64,000 nucleotides of DNA, taken from NCBI GenBank assembly GCA_007844125.1, contig CM017556.1:75041618-75105617 (forward strand), read 5' to 3'. The position numbers and the translations under genes are program-made. Below the pieces are notes generated by a model, which saw only the letters and a list, made by a program, of their open reading frames with translations, was not told where the DNA came from and ran no database searches. Positions 51,301 to 62,894 of this stretch are shown here, piece by piece. The stretch is from Sinonovacula constricta (taxonomy: Eukaryota > Mollusca > Bivalvia > Cardiida > Solecurtidae). Numbering within the stretch: position 1 is the stretch's first letter; each line of letters begins with the position of its first letter.

Positions 51301-52501
51301 TAACACCTTGATGCATCCATACATCACTAAAGCCAGTGGTGTCTAGAATCTGTTTTATCACACCTGCCCAATTAGCTTTATTTGGGAATATTTCCATGTC
51401 TTGTAATAGTATATTATATGCACGTTTTATAAACTTTGTCTCATTGCCTGTGGTAATTTTTAACCAGTATCTAATCATTGCTACTATTCTTTGTTGTCTG
51501 AGGGGCGTTCTTTATAATTCCCCATAAATCAAATTATTCAGTGTTTTAATTTTTACGCCAAGATTTGTTTGCAGAATTTTAAATGTATCCTTTCAATTTG
51601 CATTGCTACCCCAAATCTCAGCACCGTAGTTAAGTATAAGACGTATAAGCTTATCAAAGAGTTTTATCCTATGAGATACTTTCATGTCTACAAACTTATT
51701 TAGGTGCTTTTTCAATGTAAATATTGCTTTCATCGATTGGCTAGCCAAGGTATCGCAAGTGTGTCTGTAACTTCCACCTGACGATATAACAATACCTAAA
51801 TATTTATAAGTTGATACTATTTCTAAAACTTCATTTTTATACATAAATCTCTCGTTTGACAACGCCCTACCTTTCTTGAAAATCATAATTTTACTTTTAT
51901 TTACAGTCACCGTTAGCTTTGATTTAGTACAATAATCGTGTAGTATGTTGAGACCTTTTTGTAATTTTTCTCCACTATCTGCAAATAATATAATGTCGTC
52001 AGCATAAAGGAGAACGAATAATTTTAACATATCAATCTCTATTTCCTCAAAACCCGCAAGTTCTAGTGTCTCCTCCAAGTCATTTAGGTATATAGAAAAT
52101 AAAAATGATGATAGACACTCACCTTGAGCTACCCCGCACGTATTTATATATCTATCTGTGACTTCTACGTTAACCCTTACTGTTGTTTTGAGTGAATTAT
52201 ACATGCATTTTATTATGTTAAGAATTTTACCCCTTACTCCATACTTAATAAGTTTGCTCCAGAGTTCATCTCTTACTACAAGATCGTAAGCTCTACTGAA
52301 ATCCACCAGTGCTACATATAATTTTCTATTTGTATTTAACATGTGACTTACAACTGCATTTAAAACAAATATGTTATCTATAGTACTCATGTCTTTGCGG
52401 AAACCGGCCTGTGCCTCTACATAAACATTATAGGTTTCTGCCCATGTGTTCAATCTAGTGCTTAAAACTCTTGTGAATATCTTGCCAAAGTATCCGTACA
52501 T

Positions 52502-53644
52502 TAATAAAAGTACATGTATTTGAAGTTCACTGATTCAGATATATTAAAGGTAGGGTCCGTTATAGTATAAAATCAGTGACGAACATCCGTGTGCAAGTAA
52601 AGCTATCTTTACTTGTAAATGATGTATAGGTTTGACCTAACAGAATAACAGAAGAGCATATTAATACTTTCAAAAGAGCCATACATTTTTATATGCGGAA
52701 ATGAAACGAAGTACAAATAATGGCACACAAAACTAATAGAAAAGTCATTCTGTGGTAAAAAAGTTACCTACAAATATGAGACGCATTTCGAAAAGTTATT
52801 AACTTCAAATAAGTGAATTGCGGAAGGTATATGCTGATAAGTCCGCGGAAAAAGTTATATACATGTATGTCTGCTTTAAAAGGGCTTACGTTGTAGAAAG
52901 ATTTCCACAGTGAATTAATATATAAAAGAGAAATTATGCGAAATACTTATATTTCTTGCACGAAAAAATGTTACGCCTATTGAAGGCCATATGTAAAATC
53001 TTGAATAAAACTCCATTTAAGAACTATTTATAATACAAGTGCATATGTAATGTTATATTGAATCTCATTGAATAATAGCTGTGAATGATGACACACACCT
53101 TCTTAAAGGGATTTTTAACAATGCTCACAAAATATTACAAGCATTATTTTCGTTGCTGTTTTTTTTAAATTGCCAGAGGCAAAATCATTGGCCTTGTTGT
53201 AGTTGAAACAATTTTTTCATGCACTTCTTGATAAACAATTTACCAAAACCTATCAAACAAGATATACAGTAGTAACGTTGAACTTGTTATGACAAAATAT
53301 TTTCTATTATTAAATATTTTCATTTAAAAAGCTTTTATTTTATTCTATTGTAATAATTAACAACATTAGCTAAAGAACATTTTTTTTAAGAATATTGTAA
53401 ACAGTGCGAGATTTTTTGGCGATCTATTTTCAAATTGTTTTTATTGCTGCAAAAAATGCACCATGCGTTTTTAATGTTTGATGTATCAGGAACGAATCGC
53501 ATAAATTATGTTGAAAGTATAATAAAATATTATGTGGGAATTTTAAGGAAAGAAAATACCTTCGCCAGAACTAGAAGTCACAAACCCAAAATTCATACGC
53601 ATATGTTTTAACTACTGATCCACTGTGATCCACAACCCACCCCA
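52502..53644. other. Intergenic DNA, nothing recognised
   Basis: AT-rich sequence between the LINE truncation point and a CA microsatellite. No feature supported. Confidence 0.6.
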
Positions 53645-53671
53645 ACACACACACATACACACACACACACG

Positions 53672-53739
<68 letters not shown>

Positions 53740-53748
53740 CACACACAT
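53645..53748. repeat. (CA)n microsatellite
   Basis: About 50 CA dinucleotides with a few GC, TA and AA interruptions, about 420 bp upstream of the start codon of the cholinesterase-like gene. Confidence 0.97.
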
Positions 53749-53822
53749 AAATACTAAGATCAATGGACCACTTTGCCGGAGATAATGGTGTCAATTTACG
53801 TAATTACATTACCAAAAAGAAC

Positions 53823-53908
53823 GCCCGTGGCTTTGTGGTAGAGTTCGGGGCAATGGACTTAATGTCTTCCAGCTGACCTGCGCTGCGCCGGTGGTTCTAC
53901 CGAGACGT
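53823..53908 (+). repeat. tRNA-like sequence, probable SINE head
   Basis: GCCCGTGGCTTTGTGGTAGA has the A-box pattern of a tRNA D-arm. GGACTTAATGTC could be an anticodon arm with a TAA anticodon (Leu type). An extra GC-rich segment resembling a long variable arm follows, then GGTGGTTCTACCGAGACG at the position of the T-arm, with a degraded B-box. It is probably the 5' part of a tRNA-Leu-derived SINE. It is not a functional tRNA, because the T-arm and acceptor pairing are poor. Confidence 0.45.
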
Positions 53909-54169
53909 CGCTATAATTATGTTTTTGTTGGTTTTTGTTTGTTTTTTGTTGTTGTTATCTCGGGATCTGTTGGCCCGCCATACGAGGTACGACATTACAT
54001 ACCTACCGACTGATTCACTCCTGCGCGATATGCGACCCGCCACCTGTTAATGATGTACATACCCGCGGGCGCCCTCATACCTGTTCATGACCGCTGCAAT
54101 GATCTCAGTTAATTACTTAATTGCGTACTGGTTTAAAAATCATAAGTAGTGCTTGCATGCAGATACATA

Positions 54170-55728
54170 ATGAAACTGTTTCTTCTTATCTGTGTTATTG
54201 GATTATGTGTTTGCTTTGTGTACGGGAGAGTGAATATTGTCCAAGCACACAATACTCGTACGGAGATGGGTATATTTACGGGTAAAGTAGACAATGTGCA
54301 GTTTCTTCGGAAAAGAGGGAAAGTGATTAGTTACCTCGGAATACCGTATGCTGAGTCCCCGACAGGATGGAAGCGCCTCAGAAAACCTCGGTATCATGGA
54401 AGACTCACGTGGAGCTACAACGCGACATACCACCGACCAGCGTGTTTACAGCTGACCGCCTTCGAAAATAAATACCCAACTAGCGAGGACTGTTTATTTC
54501 TAAATATATACGCTCCCATCGAGAGCACCATTAACCCAGAGAAAAAGTTTCCAGTTATAATATATATTCATGGCGGTAATTTCATTTCTGGCTCGTCACG
54601 TGATGTATCACCGGAAGTATTTGTTCTAGCTAATGACGTCATTGTTGTGACGATGAATTACAGATTGGGAGTTTTCGGATTTTTCGGCAATGGTTTCGAC
54701 ACCTACGGAAACTATGGGCTCTGGGACCAACATTTCGCTATAAAATGGGTGCGATATAACATAGAGTTTTTTGGAGGAGACGTTGACAATATCGCTATAA
54801 TGGGCAACGAGGCAGGAGCAGCGAGTGTTCTCTATCAAGCAATGTATCCTGGAAACAGGAAGCTTTTCCAGAGAGTTATCGCCCTTGAAGGAAGCAATCT
54901 CAGTCCATGGGCGTTACAATCCTCCCATGCGAGGGATATAGGTCTTCAAGTGGAATGTTTCAAACCCGGTGACACTGTGATCGTCAATGGTAACCAATCT
55001 CTTGCTGAATGCGTGAGACAGAAGCCGCCATTGGACCTTCTACAGGCCGCCTTCAAGGTTGGGCATATGGCCCCGACTATTGACGGCGAATTTATTGTGG
55101 ACCATTCCTACCACACTCTATACCCTGTTACGCAAAAAGTGTCAGACAGTCTTGATTTCTTTTACTCACTCGACATTGTGATTGGAACTGTTAAGAAACA
55201 CGATCAGCGAAGATTATTCGATATTCTAGCTTCTACAAGCAAAGACTTTGACTTTGTCAATAGAGAGACTGCGATAGATAAACACGTATTTGAAACGTCA
55301 CTTATCCCTGGTATAATGAAACCACTCTATGAGAATTGGGGAATGATGCTGGGGTATCCGGTGTTAACAGCAATCAGAAATAAGGTTGATCAGGCAGTGC
55401 TGTTTCAGTATTCAAACTGGACCGATCCTTTTAACCATTCCGTTATCTTGAACAATTCCCTTCAACTATCGACGGATGTGAACTACCTTGTGCCAGCTAT
55501 ACACGTAGCCGATGCTCATATTTCCACAACGTTCAACACATCCACGTACATGGTCAACTTTGCCTATATGTCCCCACTTCCGGGTTCACGGAAACATGAC
55601 CTTACCGTCATGGAACTTTTAGGATTCGGACCCCAGTCCATTGTCGAGAAACTTGTCAACGATTCAGAACTGAACGAAGTCCTTGTGCAACAGTCAATGG
55701 CGTGGATAAATAACTTTGTTCGCAATGG
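54170..55728 (+). CDS. Cholinesterase-like membrane protein, inactive carboxylesterase fold, coding exon 1
   Basis: First coding exon (519 codons plus two bases) of a 660-residue carboxylesterase type B family protein. The open frame can be extended to a GTG at 54149, but the in-frame ATG at 54170 starts exactly at a good signal peptide (residues 1-19, MKLFLLICVIGLCVCFVYG), so it is the start chosen. Family hallmarks are YLGIPYA (55-61), the PAC..SEDCLFLN disulfide pair (Cys92, Cys108), NYRLGVFGF (163-171), GNYGLWDQ (180-187) and a second Cys pair (263, 281). The nucleophile elbow, normally GESAG, reads GNEAG (212-216), so the catalytic Ser is Glu214. The oxyanion-hole HGGG is HGGN (134-137), and the catalytic acid position appears to be Asp345. 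His476 may be the third triad residue. Hydrolase activity is therefore not expected. Seven N-glycosylation sequons lie in this exon. It ends at a GG|GTAAGG donor. Architecture resembles neuroligin/gliotactin-type cholinesterase-like adhesion molecules; orthology is not established. Confidence 0.93.
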
Positions 55729-58700
55729 GTAAGGCTTTAAATATTTGAGAAAAGAGCATTTTTATAATGAAATCCCCTTAAACACTTTTCTGTAAAAACA
55801 AAAACAATATAAACCAAAACGAAAACGATAGATTTATCTTTTTTTTTAAATGCTGATATTATATTTGGAGTGTTTTGCGTGAAGAAAAGAAAACCAACAT
55901 TTTTTGTTTCTTATTTTTCTACATCATTATATAATATTATGTTTTCTGCGTGTTTGTGTTAATAATATGTGCATGATAATTTAATTATGCCATCTAAGTT
56001 GGTGTTTGCACAATAAAGGCAAAACAACATGTAGCTTTTACTTCGAATAAGAAAGCAAAATTCGTCTGACGTTATCAACTGTCATTCTTGTGTAAATGCA
56101 TATGGATTGGTCACGGTGGAACACAGCATTATTAATGTCAGTGTCATTGTGTTTCCTACTAAATGTCTGAATTTCAAAACGCTCCATGTTAAACGTGCAT
56201 GAAATGTGCTTATCCATACGAAAATAGAACTGCATTTCCGCAATCTATTTCCAGTTTCCTACGGATGAGAGTCTTTAACAGCCTAATGCAGAGCACACTG
56301 TACATGCACTTTAATGATGTTAAGATGATAAATCGGGCGTATGTTATTGCAATTGCCTTGTCGTTAAAAGTTAACGTCCGGTTTCTTTTGTTAGTCACTC
56401 TTAGTGAGTTTAATTCTTCATCTGAGCAGAATAACATTTAATAAATGCATTTCCAGGCTTCCGCTGTAATGTACGTAAAAATAAATTTCAGAAATAGAAT
56501 CGTTTTCACCTAAAGCGCATGTATTTCTTTATTTAATTAAATTGTATGCTGAAATTTGGAAAGGATTGTGTTAATGTTTGTATCTTACTGAAGCAGCTAA
56601 TCCCATCCTTAAAAGTGTTGTACAGGGGATTATTTTCTGACGTAGCTGTCTATTGTCACTTTTAACCCTCTTAAAGATGCTGAAGCAAGGCAAGCTCGGA
56701 TGAATATCTAAGCGGCCTGCATAGGTAGAAATTATTCAGTGCATCACTAAACACATCCTAAAGCAGAAACGCACCAAGCAACGACACAGCGTTTACAACT
56801 GTCTGTAGACTACGTTTTCCAATTGGTATAGTACAAATAGCAGCATTCGAAAGTCCTCGGTGATGACTGCCTCACCACTTTCTGTCACGTAATTTCCTAT
56901 TTTCGTAATGAAAGAAATGTTTTAGTTATCTCCCTTGTGCGAAGGTATTTTCATATAATTTATACAAGAAATATAATAAATTTAATTTTTAATTTGCTCA
57001 TTTTATGGAAAAGCGCTCAAGCTTTTATCAAATTCTTCCATTTTATGCGTATGCTCCAATCTTAAGTGTTTTTTTTTTCAAAAGTTTAATAATTGGAAAA
57101 GTCTTTTAGTGTTCTGCAGTAACTTATACCAAATACCTACCCACAAGGGAGGTAAGAATGTAGTTTTTTTAATAGTTATAGTAAAGTCCTTTGACATAAG
57201 AGTAAGGAGAAAGTGTGCTCCGATTGAACAGTTTAACTTGCAACTAGCCTGAATTTGTCATAGTCGTAGTTTGGTAAAGCAAGTATAGTGTGCAGTTAAC
57301 TTTGGCTTTGTTTGTATTGATTGGTTAATGAACGATATACGTATTTTACGAAGATTCAAGAATTGGCGAACTTTTATAGGTTTTACAAAAGTGGCTGACG
57401 AATGACCGGTGTTTGTTAGCGGTTTATTTACAATGTAAAATTGTATTATTGTCAGACAATGCTTAATGTGTTAAAGTCTTGGTTCGTTCATGTTTTTCTT
57501 ACTAAAATGTAACTAGTCAAAAACGTTTGTTCATTAAAATTTGGATTAATGCAAGTCTCAGTGACACGCACTAAACGTTTAAAAGCCTCACAGATGTCTA
57601 AAATAGATATATTAAATAATAGCTTAATTAATTAATTGTGGATTGAATTTAGATTACCCAAAGTGCACCATAGTGAGGGTGTTCTGGTCGTGTTTCTATC
57701 GCTGGAGGCTCCATTCCTACAAATTGTCTTCATTTTCTGGCCTGTTTTCAATATTCATAAACTAACTAGTTTGAACTATTTGTGAAATAACTCGAAAATA
57801 ATCAAATGTATTCAACAAATTTTAATTTTTAAAAATGCAGTGCACGGTCTTTGAACCAGAGTTCCAAAGCATGAGAGTGTAGATGTATACCATTATGCCA
57901 TTAATGTAGATTCGGGACAATCGCTGTTCATAAATATTGATTGTTTACTTCAGACGTTCGGAATACCCCAATCTTCTTGTTCAAATAATCGTCCAGTTGG
58001 TTATATCAAAGCGGTTCATATTTGTAGAAACTACCCATGGGATCATTATATATACTCCTTTAAACCAGAAAACCAAACAACATACCACATAACCGGTAAA
58101 TTATATTTTTCGACATGGCTGTCTAAACCTCACGTTTAACCTACTAACTAATGCTGATGCAAGCTTAGTCTGGAATAATTTCAAAGCCGCTCTTATTGGT
58201 TGAAATTCCTGATAACATCATTACACAAGGAACGTACCACTTAACGGATACCGATACACACAGAGTATGCAAACGTCTGCTGATTGTCGTCCCTTTTCTT
58301 AAACATCCCATTAAATTAAATCAGCATTTGTATTGTCAAATACCTAAATAGAGATATTTAGAGATGAGCTTTGCGAAAAATGCTTTTTAATAATCTGTAA
58401 TTGCACTAAGCTAAACACTTAGAGTCAATTCTCATTTAGTGGGTCAATTCCGTTAGTTATGTTTAACTAACTATATCTGTTGTTTTTACCAGGGAACGCT
58501 TATGGCATAACTGTTCAAACGATATCAAATATTTCTGATTCACTGTTAGAAAATGTTTTAATGAACTATGTGTGCCTCGGTTCTTGTGAGCTTTTTAATT
58601 CCTGTATAAATTTAAATCATTAATACAATTTATTTATTACAGCCTTTCTAATGTCGCATATTCTTCTAAGATAGTTTTAATACCTTACTTGGTTAATCAC

Positions 58701-59445
58701 CGAATGCGTGTAGGTGTTTATTGGGAAAAAAGGTATAAAACTGCGTCAACTTGATGTTTTGGATGTTGTGAGTTACGTTTTATTGAAGTTTATTAACGAA
58801 TAATGGTAATACAAGTTTGTTTTCTCACCGACTTTGTAGAGCAATTGACAGAGCGACAGCCCCCCCATACATAAACACAAATAAATATTGTATTGCTTTG
58901 AACAAAAATGAACATCGGAAATATGAGCAGGACATATTAATTGGAGTCGTAAAAATGTTATTAGTATGGCTCTCCTGTTGTATGCTTAATCAGAGGGTAA
59001 TTCTACCACTGGTCGGCCCAGGGTCTGGATAATGTGACTGTATGTGCTATCATGGCATGTTATCCACCAAGGAGACGGCACTTTCGACACCGTCTGCACG
59101 GAAAACACAAAACCGACATATTACAGCAGTCATCTAGATTTCCATTTTGCATGTATCGTACCGACTAGCATGTATATTTCGTGACTCTGCTTTTTACTTG
59201 TCGGGAATAAACCAGTCGTCTGCTTCGATGCACTCGCACCTAATACGTGCATGTTTTAACACGCGATTCTTGGTAAGGGACCGTGAAATAACATTATATT
59301 ATTGACGGAAATAATCAGTTTGGTTAAAAATAAAATAGAAAATATATTACTAAATAATAATATAATATTACACAGATAATATGCTTTATTGCATTTAATA
59401 GCGCGTCATTGTGTTGTTTGTGACACGCATGTCATTTATATAGAG

Positions 59446-60883
59446 AATACCAGGTTAGTGTTGATATAGATAAATGTTATCATGCGAGGCACGAGGTTTG
59501 CCTGGTATTTATCCCACCATTAACAACTTTTCAAAGGGAAACATTTAAATATACCGCTACTGCTCCTCCCTTACATGATCTGACATTCCAATGCAATACA
59601 CGAAATTCATGCGCGAGCAATAGAGTAATTTGGCTATAAGAAATAGTTCTGTTTTACAATAAAAAATAAGACAATAAAGATGTTATTTCTTTTATTTTGT
59701 TTGCGCTATACATAAGGTTTTTATTTTATTGATTACGATAACTAAAAATAATGGTTAGAAAAAAAGAACAACAAAAATCACACCCTCGTGTGTAATGTCA
59801 AGGCCGTGTAACATTAAAGTTGCTACGCACTTGGCATTAAGAAACGCGAATTACATTCGAGGTTTGTGTGTGTTTGTGGATGTAACAAACAGTAGCTCTT
59901 GGATTTTAATTGTTGATGACAATGATGAAATTATGAACATTGAATATAGCGCTTTAAAATTTCGAAGATAGTTGTGTTTTTGACAGGGTGACTTGCGAAA
60001 TTGGGAGAAATGTTGGGATTGCCGGTGGTGGGTTGGTGTTTATGTTTACGTCTAGAAATTGTGATTTTTTAGCACGTTTGTCCAGATCCGTGCAGTCAGC
60101 TGTATTTGGTTCGACTAAAGATCGAGCTCTATCTAAACCATTTGAATGTTCATCATGTAACGGCATTTGATCATCAGGGTCCTAAGATTAGGCAGACGGT
60201 TGCAATCTGAGACAGTCACCACAGATTCAAGATCAATTTCCTTCTAAAAAATGTTCGGATTAAAGCCAGATTTTGCCTCGAAATCCTCGTAGCTCATCTT
60301 TCAACACTGCTTAGGTTTTTACACGATTCTTCATCACATTTTTTCAATTCACACTTAATAACATCAAAACAACGGTGACTCGCATGATCTGACATTTTGA
60401 CAGTTGTTTTTATTTTTGCAGACTACAAATTCGTACTTTTATTGATTTTATTACTATTACTAAACAATTTTAATCATGTTCCTGTAATACATGTTTCATT
60501 TTTCATTTTTCTGTTAAGATTCTTTTTTGTTTTCAAATTTTCTATTTCGTTGTTAAATAAAACTTCGGAAGAAAGCGAGGAACTGTCCGGTTAGCTCAGT
60601 CGGATAAGACGCTGCTACTTAAGTTTTCAATCCTGCAGGACCGCTCTCTTCTTTTTTTAATAGCCTCTTTTGCTCTATTTAACCAATATTTATATAATGG
60701 ACATTTTGGGGGTGACCACAAGCATAATTTCGCGATAAATGAGTTTCGGTCTCGTAAACACTCCTGTCCATTTCGTCAAAAAAGTAGTCCGGCTTAGAGC
60801 AGGTGCGCGAATATCGGTTGATAAAGCTCATCTTTATCACACGGGTTATAGCAACCGATATTTACAGAGATGGTGGGATAAAA
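59446..60883. mobile_element. Possible foldback-ended non-autonomous element in the intron
   Basis: A 9-bp-stem hairpin (AATACCAGG at 59446-59454, CCTGGTATT at 59501-59509) is followed by TTTATCCCACCAT (59508-59520). Its exact reverse complement ATGGTGGGATAAA lies at 60870-60882, just after a second hairpin (AATATCGGTTG at 60810-60820 with CAACCGATATT at 60852-60862, and inner GATAAAG/CTTTATC). The left hairpin resembles the 33124-33262 foldback. The roughly 1.35 kb between contains a tRNA-like piece and unassigned open frames near 59954-60390. Boundaries and target duplication are not resolved. Confidence 0.4.
60585..60643 (+). tRNA. tRNA-like pseudogene or SINE head
   Basis: GTCCGGTTAGCTCAGTCGGA contains a perfect A-box (TAGCTCAGTCGG); TTTTCAATCCTGCAGGACCG follows with a weak B-box, and GTCC pairs with the terminal GGAC. 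The total is only about 59 nt, so the anticodon region is shortened and no isotype can be read. It is probably a truncated tRNA copy, not functional. Confidence 0.4.
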
Positions 60884-61040
60884 GACTTAAGCAAGTTTAG
60901 TAAAACAGACACATACTAACAGTCCCGTTTGTGTCATATCAACATCTTTTTAAAATATTTATATATTAAATAGGTAGATATGTAGATTTGTTTCGTTAAA
61001 ATATTTTTTTTTTCAATGCAAATTAGATGAATACGAAATA

Positions 61041-61103
61041 CACAAACACGCGCGCGCGCGCACGCACGAACGCGCGCACACACGCACGCACAATCACACA
61101 CGC
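61041..61103. repeat. (CG/CA)n microsatellite
   Basis: Alternating CG and CA dinucleotides with small interruptions; potentially Z-forming. Confidence 0.9.
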
Positions 61104-61967
61104 ATGTATTGTATACAGTATTCTCTTATATTTTTATAAGTAAAACACAACGTTTATTTTGGTGTTTTTGTGTTGGTGCTGGTGTTGTTTTTTATTCTTT
61201 TTATTTATCAGTGTTTTGGGAAAACAAACACAATTCAGATGTAAAAAGCACAGAGGAAATGTCCATTCTCTAAAATGTCGCTTGTTTTGCAAAGTAGGGT
61301 CTTTTGATTTTCAAACCTATGTTTAATTCAGGTTAACATAGATTTCATTGCAGTATGAAAGATGGAAATTACATTAACGGTCCGTGTAATCATGCACAGC
61401 GTGTAGGGGTGGCATGCAGAAGATAGCCATGTAACATGTGAGAATATAGCAAGGCCAGAAATAGTTTTTGTCTCTGGTAATGTTTCCACTAACACTAGAA
61501 ACGGTAAACATCGCCTGTTTTGGTTTGTTTCAGACAGCAGATCACTATTGAACTGTCACATTTGTATTTAAGTATTAGCGCCATTACTTGACATTCTAGA
61601 TATGGTAATAGGACACCGTATAGACAACGATGTTTGTCTTACCGATTTACAACGATATCAACCATTTGAATCAATTAAGCTACTTAAATAATCCTAAAAG
61701 AACAAAACAACTTAAGAATGGGTGGCAGCGAACTAGGTCAAGTTCACTGAAGCTATCTGGGTCTCTATAAGGGTGCAAGTATTATTTTAACAAATAACTT
61801 TTTTCATTTTATTTTTATTTACAATAATCGATATTTGGTATGACACATTATGGTACAGTATACTTGCGTTTACTTGATCAACATTATGCAGACCTCAATT
61901 AACGTGTGTGCATTATTAGATATTATAAAGACATCAAAATTGATTATATCTCCTTAAAATGTTTCAG

Positions 61968-62391
61968 TGACCCTAACAGCCAAAAGGTAAACCTACTATT
62001 CCCGCCACTGCCCCGCTGGGAGCGGTATGACATTAATCGGACATTCTTGGAATTTTCTGCTAACAGCACAATGCGTCTTAGACTAGGTGAACCATCCACA
62101 ACCTTCTGGACATCACTGGTACCCGTCCTTCTCCAGGACAACACGACGTTTGCCGTAGTAAATCCGGTACCCTTCGGATTCGCCGAGAGCATCTATATAG
62201 CCACTTTCCGTGTTCCGGCGGAACTTGCCGAGTATTTGATAATAGCACTTACAGTTGGATGCTCTCTGTTACTATTACTGTTGTTAGTTGTCACCTGTAC
62301 TGTCTGCCAGCTCCGAAGAACCCAACGACATACCGTGCCAGACAAAATGGTGCCAGATGACGAGGAAATCAATCGAGCATTTAGCGAATAA
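61968..62391 (+). CDS. Cholinesterase-like membrane protein, coding exon 2 (C-terminus with transmembrane helix)
   Basis: Final coding exon, residues 520-660, in frame with exon 1 after removal of the phase-2 intron. It completes the esterase fold: NGDPNSQKV followed by LFPPLPRWERYD corresponds to the FxxxGNPN...WPxY segment of cholinesterases. It adds three N-glycosylation sequons (NRT, NST, NTT), a single transmembrane helix (about residues 606-633, LIIALTVGCSLLLLLLLVV) and a 27-residue cytoplasmic tail with a basic start (QLRRTQRH) and acidic end (PDDEE). No cysteine precedes the helix and none lies in the last third of exon 1, so the third disulfide of classical cholinesterases is absent. 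The tail ends FSE and has no classical PDZ ligand such as the one in vertebrate neuroligins. The stop TAA is at 62389-62391. Confidence 0.9.
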
Positions 62392-62472
62392 CTGTCGTTT
62401 GTAGGATGCATGATCGTTTCTTTCACAGCCTTTTTTCATATTTTATTTGTCAGTGGCGAGCAAGACAATTCA

Positions 62473-62478
62473 AATAAA
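62473..62478 (+). terminator. Putative poly(A) signal of the cholinesterase-like gene
   Basis: AATAAA 82 bp after the stop codon, followed within 20-40 bp by a T/C-rich stretch (CATCTTTCTTTTTTCTCTCT), as expected for a cleavage site with a downstream element. Confidence 0.6.
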
Positions 62479-62894
62479 ACGAAATAGAAACATTTTCTCA
62501 TCTTTCTTTTTTCTCTCTCAAAAATTGCAGAGAACTTAACACCACCAACCTACTAAAGCTTCTATATTTTAGATTCGTTTTATGCCATTTATGTACACAG
62601 GTGTCACGAGGTGTTACATTGTACCTACAGGAAGTTATCAGCTGTGTCTGTTAAAGATGGTATCCAACATTTTGCTGTTATAAAACACATGTAACAATAT
62701 AATATGCCTGTGTGTTGGAATTCGGGCATAGTTTCTACATAAGCTCGTCCTGTAATCGGAATCTTGCGATTTCGAACATTATTTCAATTGTTTGACAATA
62801 GAAATCATAAAGAATCTCTCTAAAATGTCCATCTTTTCAAATCTTTAAATAAGCACGAAGAGGATTTCCGCAAAAATATAGATATCGGCGTTAC
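62479..62894. other. Downstream flank, partly repetitive
   Basis: GGTATCCAACA...ACATGTAACAATAT at about 62654-62702 recurs at about 63088-63120, and GGATACCATCTT in reverse at about 63440. These are repeat fragments of unknown type; no gene. Confidence 0.5.

Larger units (their letters stand above)
49985..52492 (-). mobile_element. LINE, family A, 5'-truncated, interrupted by a 508-bp insertion
   Basis: Minus-strand ORF2 remnant. Residues from 52492 to 51593 form an almost uninterrupted reverse transcriptase: GKIFTRVL, QAGFRK, VALVDFSRAYD (motif A with the catalytic Asp), GVAQGECLSSFLFSIYLND (motif B) and LLYADDIILFA (motif C with both Asp intact), then KYLGIVIS and LRLILNYGAEIWG. After a stop and frameshift near 51593 the post-RT region continues to 51305, is split by an unrelated insertion (50793-51300), and resumes from 50792 to the terminal TAA near 50317. 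It ends in a CCHC motif (CIICSKLKDEYHFLLKC), with one frameshift near 50683. The 3' tail at 49985-50035 has GGCC-ATT-GGCC, AATAAAG and TATC repeats. The 5' half of ORF2, including any endonuclease, is absent. Few lesions make this the youngest LINE here, but it is inactive. Confidence 0.88.
55729..61967 (+). other. Intron of the cholinesterase-like gene (6,239 bp, phase 2)
   Basis: GT at 55729-55730 and AG at 61966-61967 (AAATGTTTCAG acceptor). The split codon is GG|T (Gly520). The intron is AT-rich and repeat-bearing: hairpins at 59446-59509 and 60810-60862, a tRNA-like sequence at 60585-60643 and a CG/CA microsatellite at 61041-61103. I saw no further esterase-like exon; the two exons join directly within a conserved segment (NGDPN) of the fold, so none is missing. 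Confidence 0.85.

Noticed and set aside
59954..60170. Overlapping 60-70 codon frames on both strands in the intron
   Set aside because: No family resemblance, and the minus frame is preceded immediately by a stop. They lie inside the possible mobile element, so may be remnants, but nothing identifies them.
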